In this document: in pieces, positions 49,640 through 60,142 of the stretch
Position numbering within the stretch: position 1 is the first letter of the stretch
Layout of the letters: each line of letters opens with the position of its first letter
NCBI GenBank assembly: GCA_964017235.1
Contig: OZ024929.1
Coordinates: 28,455,464-28,519,463, forward strand
Length of the DNA: 64,000 nt
Direction: 5' to 3'
Source: Sabellastarte sp. h YS-2021
Taxonomy: Eukaryota > Annelida > Polychaeta > Sabellida > Sabellidae
Notes under the pieces: generated by a model
What the model saw: only the letters and a program-made list of their open reading frames with translations
The model's database searches: none
Told to the model about the DNA's origin: nothing
Translations under genes and position numbers: made by a program

Positions 49640-50437
49640 ATGGTGAAATCTCTCTCTACACACTGCGGCTATCCAGTGGATACAATGATTTACTCAACAG
49701 TGAGAACCTGAAAGTAGCTATTGCTCAGCTATGCCATGACATAGAGGTCTGCAATTTCACTATGTTATAGCTGACCAAAAATTCTGTGAATAACATATTT
49801 AACAAATTACTCTAAATGTAATAGTTTTCAAGTTACAACTGATTTACTCAACAGTGAGAACCTCAAAGGAACTATTACTCAGCTATGCAATGAGCTACAT
49901 GTCTGAAATTTTACTATGTTATAGCTAACCCAAAAGTAGGTGAACAACATATTTAAGCAAACTACTGTAAATGCAATAGTTTTCAAGCTACAACTGATTT
50001 ACTCAATAGTGAGAACCTGAAAATAGCTATTGCTCCGCTATGCCATGAGCTATAGGTCTGTAATTTCACTATGTTATAGCTGACCCAAAAGTAGGTGAAC
50101 AATATATTTTAACAAAATACTCCAAATGCAATATTTTTCAAGTTATAGCTGATTTACTCAACAGTCAGTACCTGAGAATAGCTATTGCTCAGTTGTGCCA
50201 TGAGCTATAGGTCTATAATTTCACTATGTTATAGCTGACCCAAAAGTAGCTGAATAACATATTTGCACAAATTTCTGTAAATGCAATAGTTTTCCAATTA
50301 TAACTGATTTACTCAACAGTGAGAACTTCAAAGTAGCTATTACTCAGCTATGAAATGAGCCACAGGTCTGAAACTTCACTATGTTATAGCTGACCCCAAA
50401 ATAGGTGAATAACATATTGAAACAAAATACTCTAAAT
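49640..50437. repeat. 155-bp minisatellite (type T2), left part
   Basis: Five units anchored on GATTTACTCAACAGTGAGAA, with CTATGTTATAGCTGACCCAA and AATGCAATAGTTTTCAAG. Spacing is about 150-158 bp. The array stops at CTCTAAAT (50,437), where DIRS element F begins, and resumes with GCAATAG at 58,906. Confidence 0.88.
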
Positions 50438-50800
50438 TTGGAAATTTTAATTACTTAAATGTAGCTTTTATAAGCTACAAGCTTACCATGTGGGACTTAA
50501 TGCTGATCTCGGGTTGCCACACCCGGGGCCAACGTCTTAGAAAAAAAGATCGTTCTTGTTAGCCACCGGATATACTGGTAGTTGTCGTCACGTGATAACT
50601 TCTGACCAATCGTCCTACTTTCTCGTTGAAATTTTTTAAACCTACCCCTCAGCTGTAAACAGCGGGGAGGCAGGGTGGGACTCTTCTAAGTCCCACATGG
50701 TAAGCTTGTAGCTTATAAAAGCTACATTTAAGTAATTAAAATTTCCAATTTTATTACGCTACAATAGCTTACCATGTGGGACTTAATGCTGAATTCAACC
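50438..50800. repeat. DIRS F, 3' inverted terminal repeat and internal complementary region
   Basis: The outer end TTAAATGTAGCTTTTATAAG is found complemented at about 50,705-50,740. That block runs straight into TTTTATTACGCTACAATAGC, the complement of the opposite end of the element at 58,885-58,905. The internal region thus contains the junction of both ends, the DIRS-1 arrangement. Confidence 0.88.
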
Positions 50801-51212
50801 GCCTGGTGGCGGGATTACAGCTGAGACTGGAAGATATGTCATTTTTTCTAAGATTTTGAATTAATATGAATAGAATAGTGCCAGAAATACCAGTCTGAGT
50901 CCCATTTACAGTGCCCCGATCACGAAGGCCGGGCCTGTAACGAGCCAAAAACCTAAGAAATTGAGAGACAGTGCTAAAACTGTCTAGATGTTTTATTGTA
51001 GGACGGAAGTGTAGCAGTGCTCACTCCGAGGTCTGAGGGTCCAAAAGGGCCCTTCACGTGTGACTGACCAACCCAGTGGTTGGGCATCTCATAAAATTTT
51101 TTACAACTTGAAAATGAGATTAATGACAACTAAATAAGTCCTTAATAGAAATTACTTGATAATTAGAGGATAAAATGACCTTACCCGTAACATCTTGAAG
51201 GTAAAGGAATAC

Positions 51213-52400
51213 CTAGATCCTGGGAAAGACTCCTGAAGACTTGGTTGTAGCGGATGTGCCCCCCCCCCCCCCCCCCCCCCTTTTTTCTTTCCGAGGACAA
51301 CTGGTCTGAGGGGAAGGATCTAGGACTTGTTGAGCAGCCACTACGGGTCCCAGGTACAAATTGTTGTCGGTGTCCGACCAAGTAAGGTCTTTTAGGTAAA
51401 AATTTGTAAATGTGTTGTGAGCTTTCCAGTGACAGGCTTGCATGATTTGGTCCACCGATACCCCACCGTAAAAGGCCTTAGAGGCCGCGAAGGCCCGGAT
51501 GTCATGCGCTTTGACTTGGACCAAGTCCAAGGCTTGTTGATCTGCTTGTTTGTAACAAAGTAAAATGGTTTGTTTCAACCATGAAGCGAGTGTAGCGGGT
51601 CTGATGTCTGAGGTATGTCCTTTCTTAAAGGAGATGAAAAGGAGAGAACGAGACCCTCTCAGGTCTTTAGTTTGGTCCAAATAGAACCTCAGGGCCCGCA
51701 CGGGACACAGGGTCCTGTCTTCTTTAAACTGTCTATCTACAATGGTAGTCAGAGCAGGAATAGTCACTGGTGACACACTTTGAGAACCTTCTCTTGCTAG
51801 TTGGTTTTTGGCTATGAAATCAGAAGAAGGGAACAAGGCGACCTTTTCCCATTGGCCTAAATTAGCTACTTTGTTAGCGACCCAGGCATGGATTTCGCTG
51901 CGGCGCTTGCCGGAGGCCAAGGCTAGCAAGAAAGCAGTTTTTAAAGTGAGATGTTTGAGGTCTGTGTCTTTCATGGGCTCAAAAGGTGCTTTGGTGAGCT
52001 CGTTAAGGACAACAGAAAGGTTCCACTTGGGTAAGTTTCTGGAACTTTTAGGACGATCCCTGTGAAAACTGGAGAGTAACCTATGAAGGTCTGCATTGTG
52101 TGCAATATGTTGGGCCGTTGGGCCCAAAGTGTCAACGATTGCAGTCCTGTAACCATCAATGGTCGAGGGGCGCCTGTTAAGGTCTTGGTACAGGTACATG
52201 AAGAAATCTGAGATTTGTTTCACAGATGGAGTGGAGAAATCCACCGAATTTTCTCTGCACCATTTTTCAAATAGGGCCCACTTTGACTTGTAGATGGTCC
52301 TTGTTGATGACCGCTGAGGGGCAGCAATTCTCTCTGCCACCTCCACAGAGAAGCCTTGTTCTTGGAGTTGTCCGCTCCTAGACACCAGGCGTGGAGGTTC
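51213..52400 (-). CDS. DIRS F, tyrosine recombinase
   Basis: About 395 codons of recombinase. Landmarks are ERIAAPQRSSTRTIYKSKWA, the KRRSEIHAW arginine box, the VKAHDIRAFAAS box and HNTFTNFYLKDL with the likely catalytic tyrosine. Near the C-terminus a poly-glycine run is encoded by the 22-base C tract on the plus strand (51,259-51,280). The gene overlaps the end of the polymerase part in another frame, as is common in DIRS elements. Looks open. Confidence 0.8.
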   Translation of the reverse strand, partial: EPPRLVSRSGQLQEQGFSVEVAERIAAPQRSSTRTIYKSKWALFEKWCRENSVDFSTPSVKQISDFFMYLYQDLNRRPSTIDGYRTAIVDTLGPTAQHIAHNADLHRLLSSFHRDRPKSSRNLPKWNLSVVLNELTKAPFEPMKDTDLKHLTLKTAFLLALASGKRRSEIHAWVANKVANLGQWEKVALFPSSDFIAKNQLAREGSQSVSPVTIPALTTIVDRQFKEDRTLCPVRALRFYLDQTKDLRGSRSLLFISFKKGHTSDIRPATLASWLKQTILLCYKQADQQALDLVQVKAHDIRAFAASKAFYGGVSVDQIMQACHWKAHNTFTNFYLKDLTWSDTDNNLYLGPVVAAQQVLDPSPQTSCPRKEKRGGGGGGGTSATTKSSGVFPRI

Positions 52401-54526
52401 AGGTGCTGGGGGTTGTTGTGGAACACCAGCTTGTGGGACTGCTTGAGTAGGGTTGTTGACACTGGGAGTTGCAGTGGGATCTCTGTTGAGAGCTGCACTA
52501 TGTCCCAAAACCAGGGCATCCCTGGCCAGCCTGGGGCTATTACGATGATCAGGCACTGGCATTGCCTGATCTTTTGGATCACCTTGTGAAGGAGAGCCGT
52601 AGGAGGGTACGCATATGCTGTGAGGTTGGTCCAGTTTATGTTCAGAGCATCTATGTCCCAGGCCCTTGGGTCTGGGATAGGAGACACGTATAGAGGGAGT
52701 TTGTGGTTCAGGTGAGTGGCAAATAAGTCTACATGAGGTGTGAACCACTTCTGGCAGATCTGTTTGAAGACCTGTGGGTGCAGAGACCATTCGGTTGACT
52801 GCACTTGGTTGGACCTGGATAGCAGGTCGGCCATCACATTCAGGCACCCTGGAATGTGCCTGGCTTTCAATGTTATGTGATAGTGATGGCACCAGGTCAT
52901 GATCTTCCACAGGAGAGCACACATCTCTGCCGAGTGTGTTCCCCCTTGTTTGTTGATGTAGGCTACCACTGTTGAGTTGTCCGTCGCAACCAACACTGTT
53001 TGATTCTGGCACTGGTCCTTGAAGTCTCGAAGGGCCAGGGAGACCGCCTTCAATTCTAGGACATTTATGTGAAGCCTTTTTTCCCGATCTGACCACAGAC
53101 CCTTGGTAAAATTTTGGTCTAAGTGAGCGCCCCAACCTTCGTTTGAGGCGTCGGTAAAGAGTTGGATACTGTGGTCTTTGGGATGAAGGTCTGCACCTGT
53201 CATCACATTGGAGGGATTTTGCCACCAATCTAGGTGGGCTGCAATGGCTTCTGTCCAGGGAAGGAGGTTGTCCAGCGACTGAGGATATCTCCAGTGCTCC
53301 TTGAGGTGAAACTGAAAGGGCCTCATGTGAAGGCGTCCCTCCGGGACCATTTTCTCCGTTGAGGCTAGCAACCCAATTAGAGACATCAAACATCTTGCAG
53401 TCAAAACACGTTTTGACTTGAGTTGTAGGATCAAATCCTGAAGCTTGAGCCATCTCTCTTGAGTGGGTTTTACAAGGGCTGAATCTAGGTGGTATTCGTA
53501 GCCCACGAACGAGAACACCTGTGTAGGTTTCAGTTCTGATTTTTCCTGATTTATTATCCACCCCAAGGACTGAGTCAGTTCTACTACTGCCTGAGTGTTC
53601 ACTTGGGCTTCCTCCTGAGACTGGGACCTGATCAGCCAGTCGTCCAGGTATTGGTGAATTCTGAGTCCTCTTGAGAGGGCCATTAGCTTCACCTCCTTTA
53701 CAATCATGGTAAAGACCTGGGGGGCTGTGGCTAGTCCGAACGGGAGGGAGGTGAACTGGAACACCTGAGCCTTGTAGCAAAACCTTAGGTATTTCCTTGA
53801 GCTTGGGTGGATGGGGATATGCAGGTAGGCGTCTGACAGGTCTATCGACGCTACCCACTCCCCTGGAATCAGGGAGGTCCTGATGGACTCTGGAGTTTCC
53901 ATTTTGAACTTTTCTACGTGTAGAAAAGTGTTGAGCCTGCTTAAGTCTATGACTGGCCTCCACCTTTGGTGAGGCTTGGGTACTAGGAACAGGCGACTGT
54001 AAAACCCGAGAGATTTTACATTGTCTACCCTTTCGATAGCATTCTTTGACAGGAGGGACTGGATACAAGTAGCCAAGGCTTGGTCTTTTTGTTGGGCCTT
54101 GTACTCTGACAGAATCAGAGGAAATCTGATCAAGTTTGGCTTTGAACGGAATGGCAGAACGTAGCCATTGGTGATAATGTTTAACACGTTTTGAGAACAT
54201 TTGTTTGTGAGCCAGTCTCTCCTGAAAGAACGGAGGCGACCTCCTACTGGTGGACTGAGTGAGGCTTTGGAGGAGTCATTGGGGAGGGGGATTTCCACGC
54301 CCCCTTCCTCTATTGTGGGGTCGAAAACGACCCCTGAAGCCTCTGAAGTTGGATTTTCCTCTTCCCGAAGGAAAGGACTGGTTACTGCTTTGAGAGCTAT
54401 TGCCCCCATAGGGGCGTTTCCTGTAGGAGCCTCTTTTCTTGTGGGGACCACGAAAGGGCTTATTCTGGTAGGGTGTAAAACCCTGAGAATCTTTTGAGGT
54501 GCCTTTTTTGAGAAGGAAGTCCTCAC
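52220..54526 (-). CDS. DIRS F, reverse transcriptase / RNase H / methyltransferase-like
   Basis: About 768 codons. RT landmarks are RWRPVIDLSRLN, ASIDLSDAYLHIPIHP, LPFGLATAPQVFT and YLDDWLI. RNase H follows (LFTDASNEGWGAHLD, ATDNSTVVAYINK, RHIPGCLNVMADLLSR), then the methyltransferase-like segment (VDLFATHLNHKLP, APGWPGMPWFWD). The full DIRS domain order is present and the frame looks open. Retroelement polymerase, not a host gene. Confidence 0.85.
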   Translation of the reverse strand: MRTSFSKKAPQKILRVLHPTRISPFVVPTRKEAPTGNAPMGAIALKAVTSPFLREEENPTSEASGVVFDPTIEEGGVEIPLPNDSSKASLSPPVGGRLRSFRRDWLTNKCSQNVLNIITNGYVLPFRSKPNLIRFPLILSEYKAQQKDQALATCIQSLLSKNAIERVDNVKSLGFYSRLFLVPKPHQRWRPVIDLSRLNTFLHVEKFKMETPESIRTSLIPGEWVASIDLSDAYLHIPIHPSSRKYLRFCYKAQVFQFTSLPFGLATAPQVFTMIVKEVKLMALSRGLRIHQYLDDWLIRSQSQEEAQVNTQAVVELTQSLGWIINQEKSELKPTQVFSFVGYEYHLDSALVKPTQERWLKLQDLILQLKSKRVLTARCLMSLIGLLASTEKMVPEGRLHMRPFQFHLKEHWRYPQSLDNLLPWTEAIAAHLDWWQNPSNVMTGADLHPKDHSIQLFTDASNEGWGAHLDQNFTKGLWSDREKRLHINVLELKAVSLALRDFKDQCQNQTVLVATDNSTVVAYINKQGGTHSAEMCALLWKIMTWCHHYHITLKARHIPGCLNVMADLLSRSNQVQSTEWSLHPQVFKQICQKWFTPHVDLFATHLNHKLPLYVSPIPDPRAWDIDALNINWTNLTAYAYPPTALLHKVIQKIRQCQCLIIVIAPGWPGMPWFWDIVQLSTEIPLQLPVSTTLLKQSHKLVFHNNPQHLNLHAWCLGADNSKNKASLWRWQRELLPLSGHQQGPSTSQSGPYLKNGAEKIRWISPLHL

Positions 54527-54654
54527 CTTCCTTCACTAATTGAGACTCGAACAAGGAAGGGCCCCAAAAGGACGAGTTCCTGAGTTCTTGACGTCTCGTT
54601 TCTCCTAATTGTGGATGTAATAGAGTCATTTCGGCTTCGCGCCTGAGCAATTCT
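54276..54654 (-). pseudogene. DIRS F, gag-like part, C-terminal piece
   Basis: Continues the gag-like part after the LINE insertion. It begins around LLRREAEMTLLHPQLGETRR and ends in a basic Arg/Gly-rich tail (GRGKSNFRGFRGRF), as in the gag of element B. Confidence 0.75.
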
Positions 54655-56730
54655 AATTCTAATTGGACTTTTATAGCGCTTAATCTCCCCAAACAAGAGG
54701 ACTCTAAGGCGCAACAAAACAAAAAGCAGTCAACAAAATTCTGTGTCCAGGGACATAACAGGGGTCGAACACCACGGAGAACGCCAGGAGGATGATTCAG
54801 GCTAGGGTGGATATGCTTTGGTGTACAGGTAGGTTTTAAGCTGTTTTCTGAAGGAGGCCAGGGATGGAGAGGCACGAATCACATCAGGGAGAGTATTCCA
54901 CACAGTAGGAGCATCAAACGCAAAACTATTACCAAACTGTTTGACAGATTTATGAACAGAGGGGCAGAACTTTGGAATAACTAGGAAATTACCACCACTT
55001 TCACTGCGCCTGGTACTATAAGAACTGCTGTAGGAAGAAAGATGTGGTGAAAAATACCTGGGAAAACCTGTGTGAAGATACTTATAAACAAGTGTGACTG
55101 TCTTGAACACAATGCGCTGTTCAACAGGAAGCCAATGCAGTTTCTTTAGCACAGGAGTTATGCTGGTGTATCGACTGGTGTTTGATACAATTCTAGCTGC
55201 ACTATTTTGGATGCACTGTAATTTGCGTAGATTGAACTTGGACAGGCTCCTGAAAAGTGAGTTGCAGTAATCCAACCGACTACTAACAAGAGCGTTGGCT
55301 ACAAGCACAGAAACATCATGAGTAAGAAACCGCCTGACATGTCTGAAGTCACGGAGTTTAACAAAACAACTTTTGCAGACATTCTGAACATGCTTGGACA
55401 AAGAGAAATCTGAATCAAGCCACACACCCAGATTTTTTACTGAATCTGCAGGGCAGAGTGAGTTGCCCAGGATATCAATTGGAAAACATGCTTTCAACTT
55501 ATCCCTTTGTCTCTTCGAACCAAAGATGATAAACTCAGTCTTATCAGGATTCAGTTTGAGCTTACTAGTTGTCATCCACTCTTTAACATCATTTAGGCAC
55601 TTATTTAGCTTTTCAAAGGCAGCAGATGCATTCTTCTGGAATAAATGTACATAAAGTTGGCTATCATCTGCATAGAAATGAAACTTTATTCCATTATGTT
55701 TACTGATAATGGAACTGAGGGGGGTGGTGTACAATGAGAACAACAAAGGACCCAGGACAGAACCTTGGGGAACACCAAATAGGAGTTTACAAACATCTGA
55801 CAAAGTAGAACCAATTTTTACTGATTGGTAACGGTCCATTAGGTAGGATGTGAACCATTTCAGAACGGAGCCACTGACCCCAAACCAGTTTTGGAGGCAA
55901 CCCAGAAGAGTAGAGTGATCAATGGTGTCGAAGGCAGCAGACAAGTCAAGCAATACCAAGGCAGTGGATTCACCTCTTGACAATGATAAGTGAACCTCAT
56001 TTTTTATGTAGAGAAGAGCAGTCTCAGTTGAATGGCCCGCCTTATATGCCGACTGGTACGGGTTGTCTAAGTTATTGGTATTAATATGTTCTAACAGCTG
56101 CTTAGCAACCACACGTTCTACCAATTTAGATATAAAACTGAGACCTGATACAGGGCGATAATTCTTAAGGTCATTTGAGGGAAGATTTGGCTTTTTAATA
56201 AGTGGAGTGACCACAGCAGATTTGAAGGCATCAGGAACGCATCCCTCCATGAGTGAGCAGTTGACCAGCTTTGTAAGGGATGGTAGCAATATATCAATGC
56301 ATTCCTTAATCAGGAATGTCGGCAGAGGGTCCAACAGGCATGATTTTGTTGGTGATGCTTTAATTATTTTATCAACAGCATCTTCAGAAACTTGCCTAAA
56401 GACAGTAATTTGGGGAGGATCTGAAGGAGGGTTAACATCATATTCAGTGCCAGAAGAAGCAAAATTATCTCTAATCTTCTTGATTTTGTTGGTGAAGAAG
56501 GAGGCAAACTGGTCAGCCAATGACTTTTCGGACTCATGAGATGGAAGTGTGGCATCAGAAACCCTGTTCAGGGTCTTATGGAGCTCACGCCAAAGTTTTC
56601 GAGAGTCATGACTATTGTCGGAGATCAGTTTGCTATAATAGTCTGATTTATCATTATTTACAAGTGCATTGCACCGAGCAATCTGGCGACGAAGCCTACT
56701 CCTGTTAAGTGTACTTTTAGGAAGCCGGTA
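54655..56730 (-). mobile_element. CR1/L2-like LINE, 5'-truncated, inside the gag-like part of DIRS F
   Basis: Minus-strand reverse transcriptase, open from the 5' truncation near 56,730 to the stop at about 54,802, roughly 640 codons. Motifs in order: LPSNDLKNYRPVSGLSFISK, AYKAGHSTETALLY, LLDLSAAFDTIDH (catalytic Asp), GVPQGSVLGPLLFSLY, YADDSQLY (catalytic Asp pair), SRLDYCNSLF, and a C-terminal AFDAPTVWNTLPD region, all typical of CR1/L2-type LINEs. The apurinic endonuclease domain is absent because of 5' truncation. The 3' UTR contains GCGCTATAAAAGTCC and ends in an AATTAG-type simple repeat. No clear target duplication is visible. The intact remaining frame indicates a recent insertion. 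Confidence 0.88.
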
Positions 56731-58514
56731 TTAGCCATAGAGTATAATTCCCTCTGCAAAATATGGGCTAGAGATTTGCTGAGACAAGTGAGGGCCCTGT
56801 GTTGAACAAGTACTGTCTTGTTCCAAAAATCTAAGTAGTCAGCTACTTCCTCATATCCGCGCTTTGCCGCTTTCTCAGGATTGGCACCTTTCTGAATCTG
56901 AGACTTTATCTTCTTGACCGTAGACTTGATGCTATGTTGGCATTTTTCCAATGAAGCATTGCAAGAAGAGGAGGTTTTGGCAAATGCAGCGGTGAAGTTG
57001 AGGGTAGAAATATTTTGTCTAGCCTGGAGTTCTAGCTCCTTGAGAACTGGCAGGGGAACTCTGGCTACTGGGGGCCCAGAAGGTCTAGGAGTAATACAGA
57101 TCTTAGCAAAGTCCGTATTCAACTCCTGAATTTTGTCCTGAAAAGTTGGTTGTCCCACCTTGTACCACTTTGAAGTTGAGGGAGGAGGCCTGACATATTT
57201 TCCCTCAGATAAGTTGGCAGCCTTAAAGTCATGTTGGAATTTATCAAAGGCGTCCTTGATAACTGAGCTAAGTGGAAGAATAGAGGAGGGACCTCTAGGT
57301 CTGAGCTCTTGACGGCCTTTTTCATCATCCAGACCCAACACTGAGGTGGACGACCTGGGCATAGATTCCCTGGGGTCAGGGAGAGACAAAATACGCCTGA
57401 AGGTGTCCACTTCTTCAGAGTATTGTGAGGGCATGTCAGACAAAGCTACTTCCCTATAATAAGGGGGGTCTGGATCATGTTGTGGTAGGTCTTGATCAGA
57501 AGCTACTCCTGAGGGCTGAGCCCTAGAGGGCTTAGAAGACCTGTGTCTGGTTTCAGGGGAGTGCTCCTCCTCTGAGGTAAATGACACGTATCTAGATCTT
57601 GATTTATGTTTGCTCTTGTCAGAGTGTTTTTTGGATCTAGAAGAAGGGATCCGAGGTTCATCGGAATCCTCATTTAGTTGGTCCGAGGCAGAGCTCGGGT
57701 CAACTGGCTGCCTATGGCTTTGCTTTTTGTGAGAGTACGAGACCTCTTCGGGGTGACCTTCAGAGGGGGCAACGTACTGATCCGAGGAAGGTTGAGCAGA
57801 TACTAAACACGGAGGAAGTGCTGGACCGAAGTCCACATCCATATCCTCGCTTGGGATGTTAGTACCAGATCTCGGAGGGGGCAAATCCAGAGGGGCAGCA
57901 GTACTACTGGACAAGCCAGGTTTTGAAGCAGGCAGAGAAGACTCTACCTCGACTTTCTGTTTTGCAGCCAACTCCTCTCGGAGTGACTGAAAAGCTTCCA
58001 ACATGGATGCCTGGAAGGTACCCATTTGCTGCTGTAAATGTATATTTAAGGAATCACCGAGTGATTTCTCTAGGTTTTTCTGGATTTTATTTTGCAAAGC
58101 CGTACCAGGGGTGGGTGGAATAGTTTTAGCTGGCGTTTTCAAGGACAGGGAACTGAAGGCAAGAGGTTGTGGACGGGGGGGTGAAGTAAAAAGGCTATCA
58201 GCAGCACACTCGAGGTCTGCATTGGACCCAGTGAAGGAGTCCCCGTCGCCTTCACCCAAAAGATCTAGTTCATCTTTGGAACTAGTTGTCGCTTTCTGCT
58301 TTTTCAAATACCGTTTCCGGTTTTGGATTTTCTGTAGTTGCTCATCTGTGAAAGACGTGCAAATTTCACAAGGGGTTTCAAAGGTGACACAGGGGTCATC
58401 TCCCTTGCCAGCCTCCCTACAGGTAGGGCAGAAATTATGTGTATCAAAGCTAAAGCAGAAATGGCGGCATTTCTGCGCTCTCGGTTTGTCTTTATTTGCT
58501 TGATGAGACGACAT
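56731..58514 (-). pseudogene. DIRS F, gag-like part, N-terminal piece
   Basis: Starts at the ATG at 58,514. It has a Cys/His-rich N-terminus (CRHFCFSFDTHNFCPTC, CEICTSF), a long Ser/Pro/Glu-rich middle, and a helical part up to LYSMANT at the LINE junction. The Cys pattern matches the gag starts of A and B. Fossil part interrupted by the LINE. Confidence 0.8.
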
Positions 58515-58734
58515 TTTATACGCAATAAAAGACGTACAATGTACTTGCCTGAACCGAGGAAAACTCAAAACACGCGACTGAAGACAAAATACTTATCCTG
58601 TGAAAATTAAAATTTTACAGAATGATCTATGATATATATTACAAGAAATATGCAAATATTAGCCTCCAACAATAAGTAAAGTCTGAGAAATAAATGAAAA
58701 TGTCTGTATATTTACAAACTGCTACCAGTCAATC

Positions 58735-58905
58735 GTGGCCAACGAGAAAGTAGGACGATTGGTCAGAAGTTATCACGTGACGACAACTACCAGTATATCC
58801 GGTGGCTAACAAGAACGATCTTTTTTTCTAAGAGGTTGGCCCCGGGTGTGGCAACCCGAGATCAGCATTAAGTCCCACATGGTAAGCTATTGTAGCGTAA
58901 TAAAA
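58735..58905. repeat. DIRS F, 5' inverted terminal repeat
   Basis: The inverted copy of about 50,480-50,630, including CGAGAAAGTAGGACGATTGG, TATCACGTGACGACAACTAC and CATTAAGTCCCACATGGTAA. By eye the two arms differ at only a few positions, supporting a young insertion. Confidence 0.9.
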
Positions 58906-59740
58906 GCAATAGTTTTCAAGTTATAAGTGATTTACTCAACAGTGATAACCTAAAAGTAGCTATTACTCAGCTATGCCATGAGCTACAGGTCTGAAATTTT
59001 ATTATGTTATAGCTGGCCCAAAAGTAGCTGAATAACATATTTATACGAAATTCTCTAAATGCAATAGTTTTTAAGTTACAAGTGATTTTACTCATGATGG
59101 AAGTTACTGAAAAGCCCAAAAGTAGCTATTACTCACTTAGCTATTGAGACAGACACCCAACTTACTCACCATATTGTAGCTATGAAAAAAGTAGCTGAAT
59201 AACATATTTTAACAAAATGCTCTAAATGCAACACTTTTCAAGTTATAAGTGATTTACTCAACAGTGATAACCTAAAAGTAGCTATTACTCAGCTATGCCA
59301 TGAGCTACAGGTCTGAAATTTTACTATGTTATAGCTGACCCAAAAGTAGCTGAATAACATATTTATACGAAATTCTCTAAATGCAATAGTTTTCAAGTTA
59401 TAAGCGATTTACTCAACAGTGATAACCTAAAAGTAGCTATTACTCAGCTATGCCATGAGCTACAGGTCTGAAATTTCACTATGTTATAGCTGGCCCAAAA
59501 GTAGCTGAATAACATATTTATACGAAATTCTCTAAATGCAATAGTTTTTAAGTTACAAGTGATTTTACACATAATGGAAGTTACTGAAAAGCCCAAAAGT
59601 AGCTATTACTCACTTAGCTATTGAGACAGACACCCAACTTACTCACCATATTGTAGCTATGAAAAAAGTAGCTGAACAACATATTTTCACAGAATGCTGT
59701 AAATGCAACACTTTTGAAGTTATAAATGATTTAGTGCATG
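58906..59740. repeat. 155-bp minisatellite (type T2), right part, with a longer variant unit
   Basis: Continuation of the array at 49,640-50,437. Two kinds of unit alternate: the standard one, and one with ATGGAAGTTACTGAAAAGCC and CTCACTTAGCTATTGAGACA. The variant occurs at about 59,095 and 59,570, so this stretch repeats as a higher-order block of about 475 bp. Confidence 0.82.
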
Positions 59741-60142
59741 ATTTCATGAATTTTAATGCATTAAAAATTATTAAAAAAATTTATTAAAAAAAAAGTAAGA
59801 CAGATCCAGGTCTCATACTCACACAAGAGAATCTACCTCTGGCCTAGTACATATATGCAAGATATGAGAGAAATCCCTGCAATAGTCACTGAGAAAATTG
59901 TGATAAAAAGTTGAAATTTTCACACTTTTGGTGGGGGTACCCCCCTTGTAATGTCTCTAGCAAACAGACGAACAGACAGATTTGCATGCCTTGAACACTT
60001 TTTCATCCTCGATAGATAAGGTATCTTTTAAAAAAAACAGCATGTCTCTAGGCCTTGTAGTTTTGGAGAAGAAGTTGTTCACGCGGACGCCCACGCCGCA
60101 GAGCGATGACATAATGTCAGCTGACTGACAAGTCAGCTGACA

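Larger units (their letters stand above)
50438..58905 (-). mobile_element. DIRS-like element F inside element E, carrying a LINE
   Basis: Both edges cut the T2 unit between CTCTAAAT and GCAATAG with no base duplicated, as expected for DIRS insertion. Inverted terminal repeats of about 150 bp are seen (CTTACCATGTGGGACTTAAT at 50,484 against its complement near 58,870). An internal complementary region at about 50,690-50,800 joins the complements of both outer ends. On the minus strand the gag-like, polymerase and tyrosine recombinase parts follow in order. Apart from the LINE insertion in the gag-like part it looks largely whole (about one break), so it is the youngest DIRS here. Subfamily: same as remnant H, different from A/C/D and B. 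Confidence 0.9.
48644..60142. mobile_element. Hairpin-ended minisatellite element E, split by DIRS element F
   Basis: The left end AACAAGAGG is followed by the hairpin AGTGCCCGTGAACGGGCACT (48,655-48,674) and GTCAGCTGACTGA. The right end at 60,114-60,142 is a second palindrome, ATGTCAGCTGACT ... AGTCAGCTGACAT. On either side the 3' region of DIRS D is continuous with elements A and C. Two array types fill it: 146-bp units (48,925-49,500) and 155-bp units (49,640-50,437 and 58,906-59,740). Just inside the right end is a conserved-looking stretch with GTAGTTTTGGAGAAGAAGTT and CACGCGGACGCCC, which I associate with abundant molluscan repeats. No protein. Confidence 0.7.

Noticed and set aside
49640-50437. 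A CRISPR-like array
   Set aside because: The units are about 155 bp and similar throughout, with no short constant repeat alternating with unique spacers, and the DNA is eukaryotic.
51259-51280. A biologically exact C22 homopolymer
   Set aside because: Homopolymer length is unreliable in sequencing. Its presence is supported by equivalents in other DIRS copies, but its precise length is not claimed.
52400-54200. The N-terminal 600 codons of a 995-codon minus-strand frame in DIRS F
   Set aside because: This stretch overlaps the RT/RNase H part in a different frame and has no recognisable domain; only the last 395 codons are the recombinase.
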